The translations under genes were made by a program, and so were the position numbers. A stretch of DNA of 64,000 nucleotides from an uncultured Flavobacteriaceae bacterium (lineage in GTDB: Bacteria > Bacteroidota > Bacteroidia > Flavobacteriales > Flavobacteriaceae), in contig CANMRV010000003.1 of assembly GCA_947500435.1 (NCBI GenBank), positions 682,870 to 746,869 on the forward strand, given 5' to 3'. Shown one piece after another: positions 1 through 9,973 of this stretch (the stretch's first letter is position 1; every line of letters starts with the position of its first letter). The notes under the pieces were generated by a model. That model saw nothing but the letters and a program-made list of their open reading frames with translations. It had not been told where the DNA came from and made no database searches.

Positions 1-2497
1 AGGTATGGTTCCGTTTAAGGAATTTTTCTTGGGTAATAGCGCTATTCAGAATCCTCGTGTAGCGGACACTCAGAAATGCCTTCGTGTTAGTGGTAAGCAC
101 AATGATTTGGAAGAAGTCGGAAAAGACACCTACCACCATACCATGTTCGAAATGTTGGGCAACTGGAGTTTTGGTGATTACTTCAAAAAAGAGGCCATCG
201 CTTGGGCTTGGGAATTCCTAACTGAGATTTGCAAAATAGATAAAGACAGTTTATATGTTTCTGTTTTTGAAGGCAGCGATGATGCCGATAATTTGGAGAT
301 GGATTCTGAAGCTTTTGATTTGTGGAAAGCTATTGTTCCCGAAGACCGAATTATCATGGGCAACAAGAAGGATAATTTCTGGGAAATGGGTGACCAAGGA
401 CCATGCGGACCATGTTCTGAGATTCACGTTGACATTCGTTCTGTGGAAGAAAAAGCAAAAGTTTCCGGTGCGTCTTTGGTGAATGAAGACCATCCGCTCG
501 TAGTGGAAATCTGGAATCTAGTTTTCATGCAGTACAACCGTAAGGCAGATGGAAAATTGGAATCTCTACCAGCAAAACATGTGGATACGGGAATGGGTTT
601 CGAACGCCTTTGTATGGCATTGCAAGGTGTGGAGTCCAATTATGATACTGACGTTTTTACACCGATTATTCGCGAAATTGAAACGATTACGAATTCCGAC
701 TACGGAAAAAAAGAAGAAATAGATATAGCGATTCGTGTAATTGCTGACCATATTCGTGCGGTTTCTTTTTCCATAGCTGATGGCCAGTTGCCAAGTAATA
801 CAGGTGCCGGTTATGTAATTCGAAGAATTCTAAGGAGAGCCATCCGTTATGGCTTCACGTTTTTAGATACCAAGCAACCGTTTATGTATCGTTTGGTGAA
901 TGTATTGTCTGGTGTTATGGGTGATGCTTTCCCAGAACTGAAGCAACAAAAACAATTGATCGAGAATGTCATTAAGGAGGAAGAGCATTCCTTTTTAAAT
1001 ACCTTGGAGCAAGGTCTAGTGCTTCTAGACAGTATTATTTCAAATACCAAAGGGAAAATAGTCGATGGTCGAAAAGCTTTCGAGTTGTATGATACCTACG
1101 GATTTCCGATTGACTTAACGGCATTAATTCTTGGCGAAAAGGGATATGCTTTGGATGAAAAAGGTTTCGAAGCCGCCATGCAAGAGCAGAAGAATCGCTC
1201 GAAATCTGCGTCCGCCACATCAAAAGAAGATTGGACGATTCTAACTGATGATGTAGAACAGGAATTTGTTGGTTATGACCTTTTAGAAGCAAACGTCAAT
1301 CTGGTAAAGTACCGAAAGATAACTTCCAAGAAGGATGGAGAACAGTATCAAATGGTTTTCAATTTGACACCATTTTATGCTGAAGGTGGAGGTCAAGTAG
1401 GGGATAAGGGGTATTTAGAAACACCTAACGGAGATGTGGTTTACATCGTTGACACCAAAAAGGAGAACAATGAAATCGTTCATTTCTCGAAAAACCTTCC
1501 CAAGAAAACTGACGGAACATTCAAAGCGGTAGTTGACAAAAAACAACGCCAACGAACGGAAGCAAATCATACCGCTACGCATTTGTTGCATCAGGCCTTA
1601 CGCGAGGTTTTAGGAACTCATGTGGAGCAAAAAGGTTCGGCAGTACATTCGAAATATTTGCGATTCGATTTCTCTCATTTTTCCAAATTGACTGTTGATG
1701 AACTTCGAGCTGTAGAGAATTTTGTGAATGCTAGAATTGAGGGTCAACTTCCTTTTGAGGAAAATAGAAATGTGCCTATGGAGCAGGCATTAAATGAAGG
1801 TGCAATGGCGTTGTTTGGTGAGAAATACGGAGATGCTGTGAGAACTGTTCGCTTTGGGCAATCCATAGAACTTTGCGGCGGTACTCATGTGAAGAATACT
1901 GCTGATATTTGGCATTTCAAGATTAAATCGGAAGGTGCAGTTGCTGCAGGAATCAGAAGAATTGAAGCGATTACTTCAGATGCTGTAAAAGACTTCTATT
2001 TTGAGAATAATAGAATGCTTTACGAAATAAAGGATGTTTTGAATAATGCACAAGACCCCTTAAAAGCGGTTTCTGCATTGCAAGAAGAAAACGCTAAATT
2101 GAAGAAAGAAGTCGAACAACTTTTAAAAGATAAAGCCAAGAACCTCAAAGGGGAATTGGCTAACGAATTGGAAGACTTCAATGGAATTCAATTCTTAGCT
2201 AAAAAAGTAGATTTAGATGCCGCAGGAATCAAAGACCTTTCTTTCGAAATGGGGCAAAACAAAGACAATCTGTTTTTACTCTTCGGAACGGAACAAAACG
2301 GAAAAGCTTTGCTTTCTTGTTATATATCAAAAGAGCTAGTCGCATCTAAAGACTTAAATGCTGGAACCATCGTTCGTGAGCTCGGAAAATACATTCAAGG
2401 TGGTGGTGGTGGACAGCCTTTCTTTGCCACCGCTGGAGGTAAGAACCCAGCAGGTCTTAACGATGCTTTAGAAATGGCTAAGGATTATTTAAACTAA
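1..2497 (+). CDS. alaS: Alanine--tRNA ligase, 5' end cut by the window
   Basis: Cytoplasmic class II aminoacyl-tRNA synthetase that charges tRNA-Ala. The reading frame is open to the left edge; the first Met (position 5) is internal, in the conserved [15 protein letters not shown] stretch, so about 40 residues are missing compared with the usual length of about 870. The visible part has the catalytic core ([14 protein letters not shown] near residue 50), the editing-domain zinc ligands HTATH (first His near residue 522) and CGGTH (Cys near residue 624), a coiled-coil linker (near 690-720) and a C-Ala domain ending in a GGGGGQP loop. Family identity is certain. The gene converges on the hydrolase gene 25 bp downstream, with no clear terminator hairpin between them. 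Confidence 0.98.
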   Translation, partial: GMVPFKEFFLGNSAIQNPRVADTQKCLRVSGKHNDLEEVGKDTYHHTMFEMLGNWSFGDYFKKEAIAWAWEFLTEICKIDKDSLYVSVFEGSDDADNLEMDSEAFDLWKAIVPEDRIIMGNKKDNFWEMGDQGPCGPCSEIHVDIRSVEEKAKVSGASLVNEDHPLVVEIWNLVFMQYNRKADGKLESLPAKHVDTGMGFERLCMALQGVESNYDTDVFTPIIREIETITNSDYGKKEEIDIAIRVIADHIRAVSFSIADGQLPSNTGAGYVIRRILRRAIRYGFTFLDTKQPFMYRLVNVLSGVMGDAFPELKQQKQLIENVIKEEEHSFLNTLEQGLVLLDSIISNTKGKIVDGRKAFELYDTYGFPIDLTALILGEKGYALDEKGFEAAMQEQKNRSKSASATSKEDWTILTDDVEQEFVGYDLLEANVNLVKYRKITSKKDGEQYQMVFNLTPFYAEGGGQVGDKGYLETPNGDVVYIVDTKKENNEIVHFSKNLPKKTDGTFKAVVDKKQRQRTEANHTATHLLHQALREVLGTHVEQKGSAVHSKYLRFDFSHFSKLTVDELRAVENFVNARIEGQLPFEENRNVPMEQALNEGAMALFGEKYGDAVRTVRFGQSIELCGGTHVKNTADIWHFKIKSEGAVAAGIRRIEAITSDAVKDFYFENNRMLYEIKDVLNNAQDPLKAVSALQEENAKLKKEVEQLLKDKAKNLKGELANELEDFNGIQFLAKKVDLDAAGIKDLSFEMGQNKDNLFLLFGTEQNGKALLSCYISKELVASKDLNAGTIVRELGKYIQGGGGGQPFFATAGGKNPAGLNDALEMAKDYLN

Positions 2498-2522
2498 ATT
2501 CATCGGGTCGTTTTTGCCTTTT

Positions 2523-3344
2523 CTATTCCCAAACTGAATTCTTCAGCCATTCAATGGCATCATCTAAATAGGGCAAATATTCACAGGGAACCGAGTGTGT
2601 TAATCCAATAGCTTTTATCAAAGTTATATCACTACCAGCACCAGTCGATAGTTCTACAGCTGATTCTGTGTTGGTAAAAGGAAAAAGCGCATCCAGTTCA
2701 CCTTGTATGACATATAAAGGAATCTCGGTTTTTTGAAGAATTCCATTTTCATATGACAAGCCGTAGGCCGTTGCCATTGGAATGCCCGCTGAAAAAAGTT
2801 CGGGATGTGTATCGGAAAAAAACCAGCTGCCATTACCTCCATCACTATAACCAACCACAACTACTCTGTCAGGATCAACATTAAGATATTTTATGGCAAA
2901 ATTCACTAGGTGGACCACCTGTGATTCGTTGGACGGATCATACCACAAAAGGCCTTTAGAATTTGGACTTAAAATGTACGCTTTTGTGTTTTCCAAGGCA
3001 GGTTCAATCAAACAAGCTGTATTCTTGTGGGCATCATCCCGCGGAGTAAGTGCCCCACCATGAAGATTAACAAAAAGAGGTACCAATTCATTGTTTGATA
3101 TTTCGGGTGAAATCAATCTAAAATCCCATGTCTGATTATTTGCAATAGTTAGTGAAAAGTCATTTACGCCTGTTTGCACTGAAAGTTTGGAAAAGTCGTT
3201 TTCAATTTGTTCAATTGTCAACGCAGGAAATTCTATAGTATCAGGTGCTGGAGCAGTTTCATTATCCAAAAAACTATCGCTGCATCCTACAAGGCACCAA
3301 ATTAGTGCTAAGATTGATAAGGCTCCCTTTATTCTATATTTCAT
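2523..3344 (-). CDS. Secreted lipoprotein with alpha/beta-hydrolase fold (esterase/depolymerase-like)
   Basis: The protein has 273 residues. The N-terminal hydrophobic segment ends in a lipobox (LVGC, Cys near residue 21), so it should be an envelope lipoprotein. The body looks like an alpha/beta hydrolase of the PHB-depolymerase/dienelactone-hydrolase type: a nucleophile elbow GYSDGG, an acid-bearing strand (QGELDALFPF) and a late His (GLTHS), which together make a plausible Ser-Asp-His triad. An HGG motif before the nucleophile could form the oxyanion hole. The substrate cannot be deduced; a carbohydrate or polyester ester is possible. It is convergent with alaS and transcribed alone. Confidence 0.8.
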   Translation of the reverse strand: MKYRIKGALSILALIWCLVGCSDSFLDNETAPAPDTIEFPALTIEQIENDFSKLSVQTGVNDFSLTIANNQTWDFRLISPEISNNELVPLFVNLHGGALTPRDDAHKNTACLIEPALENTKAYILSPNSKGLLWYDPSNESQVVHLVNFAIKYLNVDPDRVVVVGYSDGGNGSWFFSDTHPELFSAGIPMATAYGLSYENGILQKTEIPLYVIQGELDALFPFTNTESAVELSTGAGSDITLIKAIGLTHSVPCEYLPYLDDAIEWLKNSVWE

Positions 3345-3495
3345 AGCTTGTCCGACTTAAATCAAAAATATAAGATACTACATTTCTTTTTCCATTCACT
3401 TTGGAAAATTGTTAATTTAAAAAAAGCAATGGTTTTTACATTTACCTTAAAATGAAGATTAAGTTTGTATTTTATGCAGAACCGTTTTTATTGAA

Positions 3496-4458
3496 ATGCA
3501 GCTCCAAACAAAAATCACATTAAAACCAAACCAAAACCAAATTGACTATAAAAGTCTACTACTACTGTTGGGTTCCTGTTTTGCGGAAAACATTGGCGGC
3601 AAATTAGACTATTTCAAATTCCAATCCCAGCAAAACCCATTCGGAATTCTATTTCATCCTTTGACTATTGAGAAACTCATTTCAAAAGCTATTAAAAAGA
3701 AAACCTACTCAGAAGAAGATATTTTCTTTTTAAACGAACGTTGGCATTGTTTTGATGCGCATTCTGATTTAAGCAATCCGTCCAAAGAAAAATTACTTGA
3801 GGAATTAAATTCTGGTTTGGAGAAAACACACCAGCAAATCACCAGAGTAACACATGTTATAATTACGTTGGGTACTGCATGGATCTATCGAAATATAGAA
3901 ACTGACACAGTTGTTGCCAATTGCCACAAAGTACCTCAGAAGGAATTTACGAAAGAATTACTATCAATAAAAGAGATTCAAAAAAGCTTAGAAAATATTA
4001 TCAGGAGTGTTCAATCCATAAATGAAAATGCAAAGTTCATTTTTACAGTTTCTCCAGTAAGACACCTAAAAGATGGCTTCGTAGAAAATCAGAGAAGCAA
4101 AGCGCATTTGATTGCTGCAATTCATGAAGTTATTAACTCCTCCTCCCTGGGAGGGGGCTGGGGGGAGTACTACTTTCCATCCTATGAACTCATGATGGAT
4201 GAACTCCGCGACTACCGTTTCTACGAAGCAGATATGGTACATCCGAACCAATTGGCCGTCGACTATATTTGGGAGAAATTTGTTGAGGTCTGGATTTCAC
4301 CAACGGCACATCCCATTATGGAAAAAGTAGAAACCGTTCAAAAGGGTTTAAAACACCGTCCTTTTAATCCTGATTCGGAACAGCATCAAACTTTTATGAA
4401 ATCCCTCGAAAAGAAAATTACGTATCTTCAAGAGGAGTATCCTTCTATGAAATTTTAG
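3496..4458 (+). CDS. GSCFA domain-containing protein
   Basis: The protein has 320 residues and carries the family-naming GSCFAENIG motif near residue 28, followed by the usual NPFGILFHP and a C-terminal block with DELRDYRFYEADMVHPN. GSCFA proteins are a Bacteroidota-rich family resembling SGNH/GDSL hydrolases; the HPN near the end fits the Asp/His-bearing block of that fold. No signal peptide is seen, so it is probably cytoplasmic. Its biochemical function is not established. A Gly-rich in-frame stretch around 4138-4170 looks like an inserted intergenic repeat rather than ancestral sequence. A REP-like inverted repeat lies immediately after the stop codon. Confidence 0.9.
   Translation: MQLQTKITLKPNQNQIDYKSLLLLLGSCFAENIGGKLDYFKFQSQQNPFGILFHPLTIEKLISKAIKKKTYSEEDIFFLNERWHCFDAHSDLSNPSKEKLLEELNSGLEKTHQQITRVTHVIITLGTAWIYRNIETDTVVANCHKVPQKEFTKELLSIKEIQKSLENIIRSVQSINENAKFIFTVSPVRHLKDGFVENQRSKAHLIAAIHEVINSSSLGGGWGEYYFPSYELMMDELRDYRFYEADMVHPNQLAVDYIWEKFVEVWISPTAHPIMEKVETVQKGLKHRPFNPDSEQHQTFMKSLEKKITYLQEEYPSMKF
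4138..4172 (+). repeat. In-frame intergenic-type repeat inside the GSCFA gene
   Basis: A G-rich tract (TCCTCCCTGGGAGGGGG followed by CTGGGGGGAG) encodes SSSLGGGWGEYY within the GSCFA protein. It has the CTCCC/GGGAGG palindrome and the G-rich tail typical of intergenic repeats in this group, and it differs in composition from the AT-rich coding sequence around it. The frame is kept across it. Confidence 0.5.
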
Positions 4459-4588
4459 ACGTCTTTGCGAGGAGCGGCTAAAAAGTTCAAGTAACTAGAA
4501 GTATGATGGGACGAAGCAATCTGTAACTTTGGAACACCAAATCTGAACACAACAAACAGATTGCTTCGCTGAAATGCTCGCAAAGACG
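4459..4588. repeat. REP-like inverted repeat (GCGAGGAGCG ... GACGAAGCAATCTG type)
   Basis: The outer arms GTCTTTGCGAG (from 4461) and CTCGCAAAGAC (to 4587) are perfect complements, and the inner arms GACGAAGCAATCTG (4510-4523) and CAGATTGCTTCG (4557-4568) pair with each other. The whole can fold into one long interrupted hairpin. Elements with this core occur widely as intergenic repeats in Bacteroidota and other phyla. It fills the gap between the GSCFA gene and the DUF4230 gene and may act as a transcript-end structure. Confidence 0.75.
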
Positions 4589-4610
4589 AAATGGATTAAA
4601 AATACACGAA

Positions 4611-5222
4611 TTGAAAAAAGCCCTAATTGCAATCATAGTCGTCTTAGCAGGAATCCTAATCTTTCGTTCTTGCTCAGAAGACAAAAAAGAAAAGTCCATT
4701 CTTCAAGAAAATTCGATGCTTATTCAACAGCAGATTTCTAACGTTTCAAAACTCATTGTCACCGAAGGTCATTTTGCCGAAGTATACAATTACAAAGATT
4801 CACAAGAACTTTTCGGCCCCTTAATTACTGCAGACAAAAAAGCATTAGTCGTCGTGAATGCTGAGGTTACGGTGGCCTATGATTTAAGTGAAATAGACTT
4901 TGAAGTTGATGAGGAAAATAAAACCCTTCATATCAAAAGTATTCCCGAACCCGAGATTAAGATTAATCCTGATTTTGAATATTATGATGTTACTGCCGAT
5001 TATTTAAATCCGTTTGAAGCTTCCGATTATAAAAAAATCAAGAAAAATGTAAATGCTTCTTTGATGAAAAAGATAGAAACCTCAACTTTAAAAAGTAACG
5101 CCAAAAACCGTTTGCTAAGCGAATTGTCGAAATTCTATGTTTTGACCAATTCAATGGAGTGGAAACTAGTTTATGGAGAGCGTCCGATAAACAATTTTGA
5201 AGAACTTCAAATCATTGATTGA
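4611..5222 (+). CDS. DUF4230 domain-containing membrane-anchored protein
   Basis: The protein has 203 residues with an N-terminal signal anchor (about residues 3-18, ending RSC, which could also be read as a weak lipobox). The body matches the DUF4230 pattern: VTEGHFAEVYNYKDS, then KKALVVVNAEVTVAYDL, and a conserved DYLNPFEASDYKKIKK-like segment. The function of the family is unknown. The start is TTG: the only nearby upstream ATG (4591) runs into a stop after two codons. The 3' end overlaps the convergent CE15-like gene by 11 bp. Confidence 0.85.
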   Translation: MKKALIAIIVVLAGILIFRSCSEDKKEKSILQENSMLIQQQISNVSKLIVTEGHFAEVYNYKDSQELFGPLITADKKALVVVNAEVTVAYDLSEIDFEVDEENKTLHIKSIPEPEIKINPDFEYYDVTADYLNPFEASDYKKIKKNVNASLMKKIETSTLKSNAKNRLLSELSKFYVLTNSMEWKLVYGERPINNFEELQIID

Positions 5223-6486
5223 GTTTTAGAAACTCATTAGCCCATTTGATATACTGTTCCCAATCATAGTCCGTGACATCATGTTTTCCTTCGCGGATGT
5301 GATATGCTATTGATTGATGAATAGGATTGTGAACTTCTGGCATTTGATTGGCAGCAATGCCTTCCATGTCAAAAAGTTCATATACCGGTGAAGCATGGTA
5401 AGCCGATAGAAACTCTCCTTTGGGATCCGCCCATTGATCGTCTATAGCGCTCGCAACATATATAGGAGTAGGCGCTATCAAGGCTAGCAATTGATGCTGG
5501 TCAACGGGTAGTTCCTCTTCGTTATTATTATACCTTTTAAAATTGAGACAAAACCAATGTGGAAAACTAGTATTAATCACATTAATGGTTTCTCCAAACC
5601 TACGTTTTGAAAGTGCCGCCCCTCCACAACCAGAGTCATTACTAATAACGCCTGCAAACCTTTGATCGGTGGCTCCTGCCCATAAGGCTGCTTTACCTAG
5701 ACGAGAATGACCAAACACAACCACTTTATTGGTGTCTATATTTTTGTCTTTCTCAAAATAGTCTAACGCTCTACTATAGCCAAAAGCCCAGACGGAGAGG
5801 CTTCCCCATTCATTGTTCTTGGGCTTTTCTTGCCCTTGTTCGTAAAATAATTCGTGAAGACCATCCATTAGGTCATTTTTATCTGGGTCAATTTCGCCAT
5901 AGTAAATGGTTGCCAAGCCAAAGCCCCCATCTATGATTTTTTCAATGGCCCAGCGATGACTTCTCAACCCTCTCGATGCTTCCGTCAAACGATGTTCATC
6001 AATGTTCATGGCCTCGCTGTTCATGGCCCAGGCTTCAGAAATAATTACATTTGCATCGGTGGTTATGGAATGATTCCCAAAGAAATTGTAGCCCAAGAAA
6101 ATTGGGGATGAGGTAGATTTTTTTGGAAGATAAATAAGAATAGTGAAGCTGATTGATTTTTCATTTTTTACCAAGGTCACTTCTATCTGCTTTCTTCTTG
6201 CTTTGCCGTTTAAGGCATTCTCACTCTCCTCTAAAAGCTTAAATGATATGCTATCAAGGTCACCTGGTACTTTTCCGTAGACTTTATTTTCGAAGAATTC
6301 AAAAAGCTCTGGGCGCCGTTTATTAATCCAATCATCAGAAGTAGTTATTTTTTCTCCTGCAAAGTTGGTGAGCGGATCGGGCACGGTAAACTCTGGAACT
6401 TTACTTTCTTCATAGTTGATATCAAATTGAGCGAAGGACATGGAACAGACGAAATAAAGTATTGAAAAATGGATTAAAGTTTTCAT
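5212..6486 (-). CDS. Secreted CE15-type glucuronoyl esterase-like hydrolase
   Basis: The protein has 424 residues with a signal peptide ending near SMSFAQ (about residue 20). The nucleophile elbow GHSRLGKAAL (Ser near residue 261) is the bacterial version of the G-C/H-S-R-x-G-K signature of carbohydrate esterase family 15, and REGKHDVTDYDW near the C-terminus supplies the catalytic His. NDSGCGGAAL follows the elbow as in that family. Known members cleave ester links between glucuronoyl groups of xylan and lignin alcohols; many marine homologues have uncertain substrates. The gene is monocistronic and not in an obvious polysaccharide utilisation locus, so the real substrate is open. Confidence 0.85.
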   Translation of the reverse strand: MKTLIHFSILYFVCSMSFAQFDINYEESKVPEFTVPDPLTNFAGEKITTSDDWINKRRPELFEFFENKVYGKVPGDLDSISFKLLEESENALNGKARRKQIEVTLVKNEKSISFTILIYLPKKSTSSPIFLGYNFFGNHSITTDANVIISEAWAMNSEAMNIDEHRLTEASRGLRSHRWAIEKIIDGGFGLATIYYGEIDPDKNDLMDGLHELFYEQGQEKPKNNEWGSLSVWAFGYSRALDYFEKDKNIDTNKVVVFGHSRLGKAALWAGATDQRFAGVISNDSGCGGAALSKRRFGETINVINTSFPHWFCLNFKRYNNNEEELPVDQHQLLALIAPTPIYVASAIDDQWADPKGEFLSAYHASPVYELFDMEGIAANQMPEVHNPIHQSIAYHIREGKHDVTDYDWEQYIKWANEFLKLNQ

Positions 6487-6635
6487 TTCAAACGAATTTG
6501 AGTACAGTTAAAATACTGTATTTCTATCAATTAGCTGTCTAGAATCAGTTCAATATTCCGTTAAAGTATTGCAAACGAGCATCTTCCATTGGCAAATTGT
6601 TTTTACATTCATAATGAATCAAAAAACAACAAGCC

Positions 6636-7271
6636 ATGTCAACAACAAACAACAGAAGAAATTTTTTAAAGTCAACGGGAGTTTTAGGAGCGGGATTACT
6701 TGTGCCCAATTTAAGTTTTGCACAACCTATTCAACCTACAAAAGACGGAAACGTTCATGAATTTGGAAAGCGAACTGGTTATACCAATGAAGTAAGTATT
6801 TTGGTTTCTATGATGGATTGGATGCGAGATACTGTTATAAGAGGTGTCCGAAATATTAGTCAGAAAGAATTGGATTTTCTCTTAGATGAAGATTCGAATT
6901 CGATTGGAGCAATGTTAATGCATTTAGCGGGTACAGAGCGTTATTATCAAATAGACACTTTTAAAGGTATTCCGAAGAAAGAGTTTAGCTTCGGAGTTTC
7001 CGATGAAATGTGGGATGCTGCAAGTAGTTTAGGGAATAAAGGGCGAGCCACTTTTAAAGGTAAATCACCTTTATTTTATTTGGACAAACTAGCAGAAGTA
7101 CGGGAATACTCATTAAATGAGCTTAAGAATCGCGATGACTCTTGGCTTTATGAGTCGACCAAGTTTTTTGGAAATCAACCCACAAACAACTACTGCAAAT
7201 GGTTTCATGTGGTTGAGCATGAATCCAATCACAATGGTCAGATTCGTATTATCAAAAAGCGGGCAGTTTAG
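6636..7271 (+). CDS. Exported DinB/DUF664-family protein with Tat-like signal
   Basis: The protein has 211 residues. The N-terminus has a twin-arginine motif (NNRRNFLKSTG) followed by a hydrophobic stretch and a cleavage-type FAQP, so export by Tat is likely. The remainder fits the DinB four-helix metalloenzyme fold: a first His in MLMHLAGTERYY and a paired HVVEHESNHNGQ at the C-terminal end (a three-His metal site). DinB-fold proteins include thiol-S-transferases and many of unknown role. The start at 6636 begins directly before the Tat motif. The last 4 bp overlap the convergent hydroxylase gene. Confidence 0.82.
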   Translation: MSTTNNRRNFLKSTGVLGAGLLVPNLSFAQPIQPTKDGNVHEFGKRTGYTNEVSILVSMMDWMRDTVIRGVRNISQKELDFLLDEDSNSIGAMLMHLAGTERYYQIDTFKGIPKKEFSFGVSDEMWDAASSLGNKGRATFKGKSPLFYLDKLAEVREYSLNELKNRDDSWLYESTKFFGNQPTNNYCKWFHVVEHESNHNGQIRIIKKRAV

Positions 7272-9019
7272 GCAACAAAACTAGTATTGACCAATTGCAA
7301 TCCGTCATCAATTAATTGTCCAACTTTAGGGTTGTTCAATTTAACGGTTTCCAAATGATCTGCAATTTCTTGGGCAAAATTAGCATCACCATTGTTTTTG
7401 GCCAACTCATATAATTCAATGGACAGGAGCCAATCGGCTGGAAATTCTTCAGCTATTTGTTCAAAAACTTTGTGACGCGAAATGGTGGTATTGGTGCCTT
7501 CCCGAAAATCACGGACTTGTCGATAGTATTGCTCCAATCTTTTTCGCTCAGCAGACATTTCATTTTTTGTCGTCGTTGATGAAATTTCATGATTGATTAA
7601 ATCAAAACTATTCAAATCCGCAGGCCCATTATAGGCGGATACAATATGCTCGCCAACTGCCATACTGTATAGGCGTTCATCCGATTTAAAAAGAACTTTC
7701 TTCTTATGGGTAACTGTGCAATTGCGGAAGGTGATTAATATAATTTCACCTTTTAAATTTCTGGTTCCAGTAATGATTTCTCCGGATATCTTGATGCCTC
7801 CTTCAAATTCCAAGGTAATGGTCTGACCTTCGAAAATATTGTAGGCCTTCAAATCCATCGGACTCATATCTTCAATCGCCAAGTTGATGCCTTTCAATTT
7901 TCCCATCGGGGAACCAAATCCGTCAAAATGAATTTCTGCGCTATGACCAACCAATTCTTTTTCGCGATAGGATAATGCAGTAGGTCCTTCAGTTTGAAAG
8001 AATACGGGCTTTCCTTTGAAATCAATTACTTGTTTAAAATTTCCGGAGACCTGAAGTCCGGTACTTAATTCAATAGTACCTAATTCTTTGGAGTTGATAA
8101 GTTTTTGAATACTACTCAACTCACCTTTTCGAACCGCCATTTCGTTTGCAAATTCCTCTAAAACCTGACTGAGAAAAGCAAAATCAGGCGTCACAAAAAG
8201 TTGTGGTTGCGGTTTGGTAATATCGAAAGAAGTATGCGCCGCTTCAATGGAGTATGGTATTTTCTTGACTTCATCGGTCATACACCAAGCACTTTCCCCT
8301 ATGGAAGAAAGGAGTCCGGCTCCGTATATCTTCGGATCTTCAACTGTGCCTATCAATCCGTATTCGACCGTCCACCAATGTAGGTTTCTGATAAGGGCAA
8401 TTTCGCTGGGTTCGCCCATATTATTTTGCAAATCTTCAATGCGCTTTTCAGCTTCATCAATTTCGGCCTGGAGAGTTCCAGGAGCTTCTTTGATTATCGA
8501 AAGATGTCGTACTGCCTCATACAATTCAAAATCCTTTGCACTTGAAATAGCCTTACAACCTATTTCACCAAAACGACGCAAATATTCTGCATATTCGGGA
8601 TTTGCAATAATCGGCGCATGGCCCGCACCTTCATGAATGATATCTGGTGCGGGCGTATATTCGATATGTTCCAATTGTCGAATGTCAGAAGCAATGACCA
8701 GAACATTATAAGCTTGAAACTCCATAAAGGCTGAGGGTGGAATAAAACCGTCAACTGCTACCGCTGCCCAACCGATTTCCTCAAGAATTCGGTTCATGCC
8801 ATACATATTTGGAATATGGTTTATGGAGATTCCTGTTTTTTCTAACCCGTCGACATAAGATTTGTGGGCAACCTTACTTAGGTAATCCACATTTTTTCGC
8901 ATTACATAGCGCCAAACCGCTTGGTCAATGGCTGTATAGTCGGAATAGTCCTGAGGCTTAATAAATTGCTTCAAATGCTCAGGAAGTTTGTCTAAAATGG
9001 GATTACTCTCGTACGACAT
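7268..9019 (-). CDS. Aromatic amino acid hydroxylase (phenylalanine 4-hydroxylase-like) with long C-terminal extension
   Basis: Tetrahydrobiopterin-dependent iron enzyme, probably converting phenylalanine to tyrosine. The Fe ligands are readable: His129 and His134 in HEGAGHAP (HEFFGHVP in classical members) and Glu219 in WTVEYGLIG. The protein has 583 residues, against about 260-300 for bacterial PhhA; the catalytic part fills roughly residues 1-300. The C-terminal half has an acidic beta-rich segment (YREKELVGHSAEIHFDGFG, FEGGIKISGEI) followed by a helical tail. No ACT domain is evident at the N-terminus. Long forms are known among Bacteroidota, but the job of the extension is unclear. The gene stands alone. 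Confidence 0.9.
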   Translation of the reverse strand: MSYESNPILDKLPEHLKQFIKPQDYSDYTAIDQAVWRYVMRKNVDYLSKVAHKSYVDGLEKTGISINHIPNMYGMNRILEEIGWAAVAVDGFIPPSAFMEFQAYNVLVIASDIRQLEHIEYTPAPDIIHEGAGHAPIIANPEYAEYLRRFGEIGCKAISSAKDFELYEAVRHLSIIKEAPGTLQAEIDEAEKRIEDLQNNMGEPSEIALIRNLHWWTVEYGLIGTVEDPKIYGAGLLSSIGESAWCMTDEVKKIPYSIEAAHTSFDITKPQPQLFVTPDFAFLSQVLEEFANEMAVRKGELSSIQKLINSKELGTIELSTGLQVSGNFKQVIDFKGKPVFFQTEGPTALSYREKELVGHSAEIHFDGFGSPMGKLKGINLAIEDMSPMDLKAYNIFEGQTITLEFEGGIKISGEIITGTRNLKGEIILITFRNCTVTHKKKVLFKSDERLYSMAVGEHIVSAYNGPADLNSFDLINHEISSTTTKNEMSAERKRLEQYYRQVRDFREGTNTTISRHKVFEQIAEEFPADWLLSIELYELAKNNGDANFAQEIADHLETVKLNNPKVGQLIDDGLQLVNTSFVA

Positions 9020-9096
9020 CTACTTTCGTTTTTCTAGTTGTAAAGTTACGAAATTCGAACTCGAAAACAGACGTAGAAGATGTTAAGAGAAAGCAC

Positions 9097-9120
9097 AAAA
9101 AAACCGCCCGAAGGCGGTTT
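9097..9120 (-). terminator. Rho-independent terminator after the DUF4136 gene
   Basis: On the - strand a GC-rich stem (AAACCGCC, loop TTCG, GGCGGTTT) is followed by a T run. It lies 6 bp beyond the stop codon of the DUF4136 lipoprotein and upstream of the hydroxylase gene on the same strand, so it separates the two units. Confidence 0.85.
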
Positions 9121-9125
9121 GTAAA

Positions 9126-9713
9126 TTATTTTGAAGCCACTACATCAGGCGGATATTGCGTCATTATTTCGGCAACAAACTCCTTGATACGCATTTCTTT
9201 CTTTTCAATATTCTTGGTATTGTTTAAAGTGCCATCACCTTTTCCTTGCCAAACGAGTTCTTTGCTTTTGGCATCAATCAGGTCAATATAGAGCGAGCCT
9301 TGCGTACGGGTGCTTACATTGCTGCCTCCACCCCAGCCCCAGCCCCAACCAGGACCAAAGCCACCGCCCCAATACCAAGGACTCCAACCCCAACCGAAGC
9401 CACCTCCGCCCCAGTAGTTGTTGTAAACATCAACTTGCTCGCGCTCTTTAGTGAAAATACTCACCAAAATATCAGGATTCTCAGATTTCACAAATCCTTT
9501 GGTACTCATTTCAGCTTCAATAGCTCGTAAAATTCGTTTTTTATCTAAATCAGAAATCTGGGCCTTATCAATGCCCGTTTTGTAGAAAGCATAAGATTTA
9601 TAAGAACCGAAATTGGCATCCTTATCATAATCTGATAAAACGCGTATAGAAGTGCAAGAGCTTAAAAAAAGCAGCACAAATACAGGTAGTGCAAGAATTT
9701 TTAATTTTTTCAT
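9126..9713 (-). CDS. DUF4136 domain lipoprotein with Gly/Trp-rich loop
   Basis: The protein has about 195 residues. Lipobox LSSC (Cys near residue 20) gives an outer-membrane or periplasmic lipoprotein. The DUF4136 hallmarks are present: the DYDKDANFGSYKSYAFY opening, a central AIEAEMSTKGF segment and a C-terminal KELVWQGKGDG strand. A very Gly/Trp-rich insertion (about residues 100-130, GGGGFGWGWSPWYWGGG) replaces the usual shorter loop. An in-frame TTG lies two codons upstream; the ATG at 9713 is preferred because the Lys-rich signal begins there. The function is unknown; members are often stress-associated. Confidence 0.87.
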   Translation of the reverse strand: MKKLKILALPVFVLLFLSSCTSIRVLSDYDKDANFGSYKSYAFYKTGIDKAQISDLDKKRILRAIEAEMSTKGFVKSENPDILVSIFTKEREQVDVYNNYWGGGGFGWGWSPWYWGGGFGPGWGWGWGGGSNVSTRTQGSLYIDLIDAKSKELVWQGKGDGTLNNTKNIEKKEMRIKEFVAEIMTQYPPDVVASK

Positions 9714-9793
9714 AATCAATTATTTTTTGGAATTCGTCAAGTTTAACTTGCTAATAAATTATCAAAAACCATGCCGAATAACGGCTCAAATCA

Positions 9794-9973
<180 letters not shown>

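Noticed and set aside
8214..8636. 140-codon + strand frame within the hydroxylase gene
   Set aside because: Fully inside a strongly supported gene on the other strand, with no family features.
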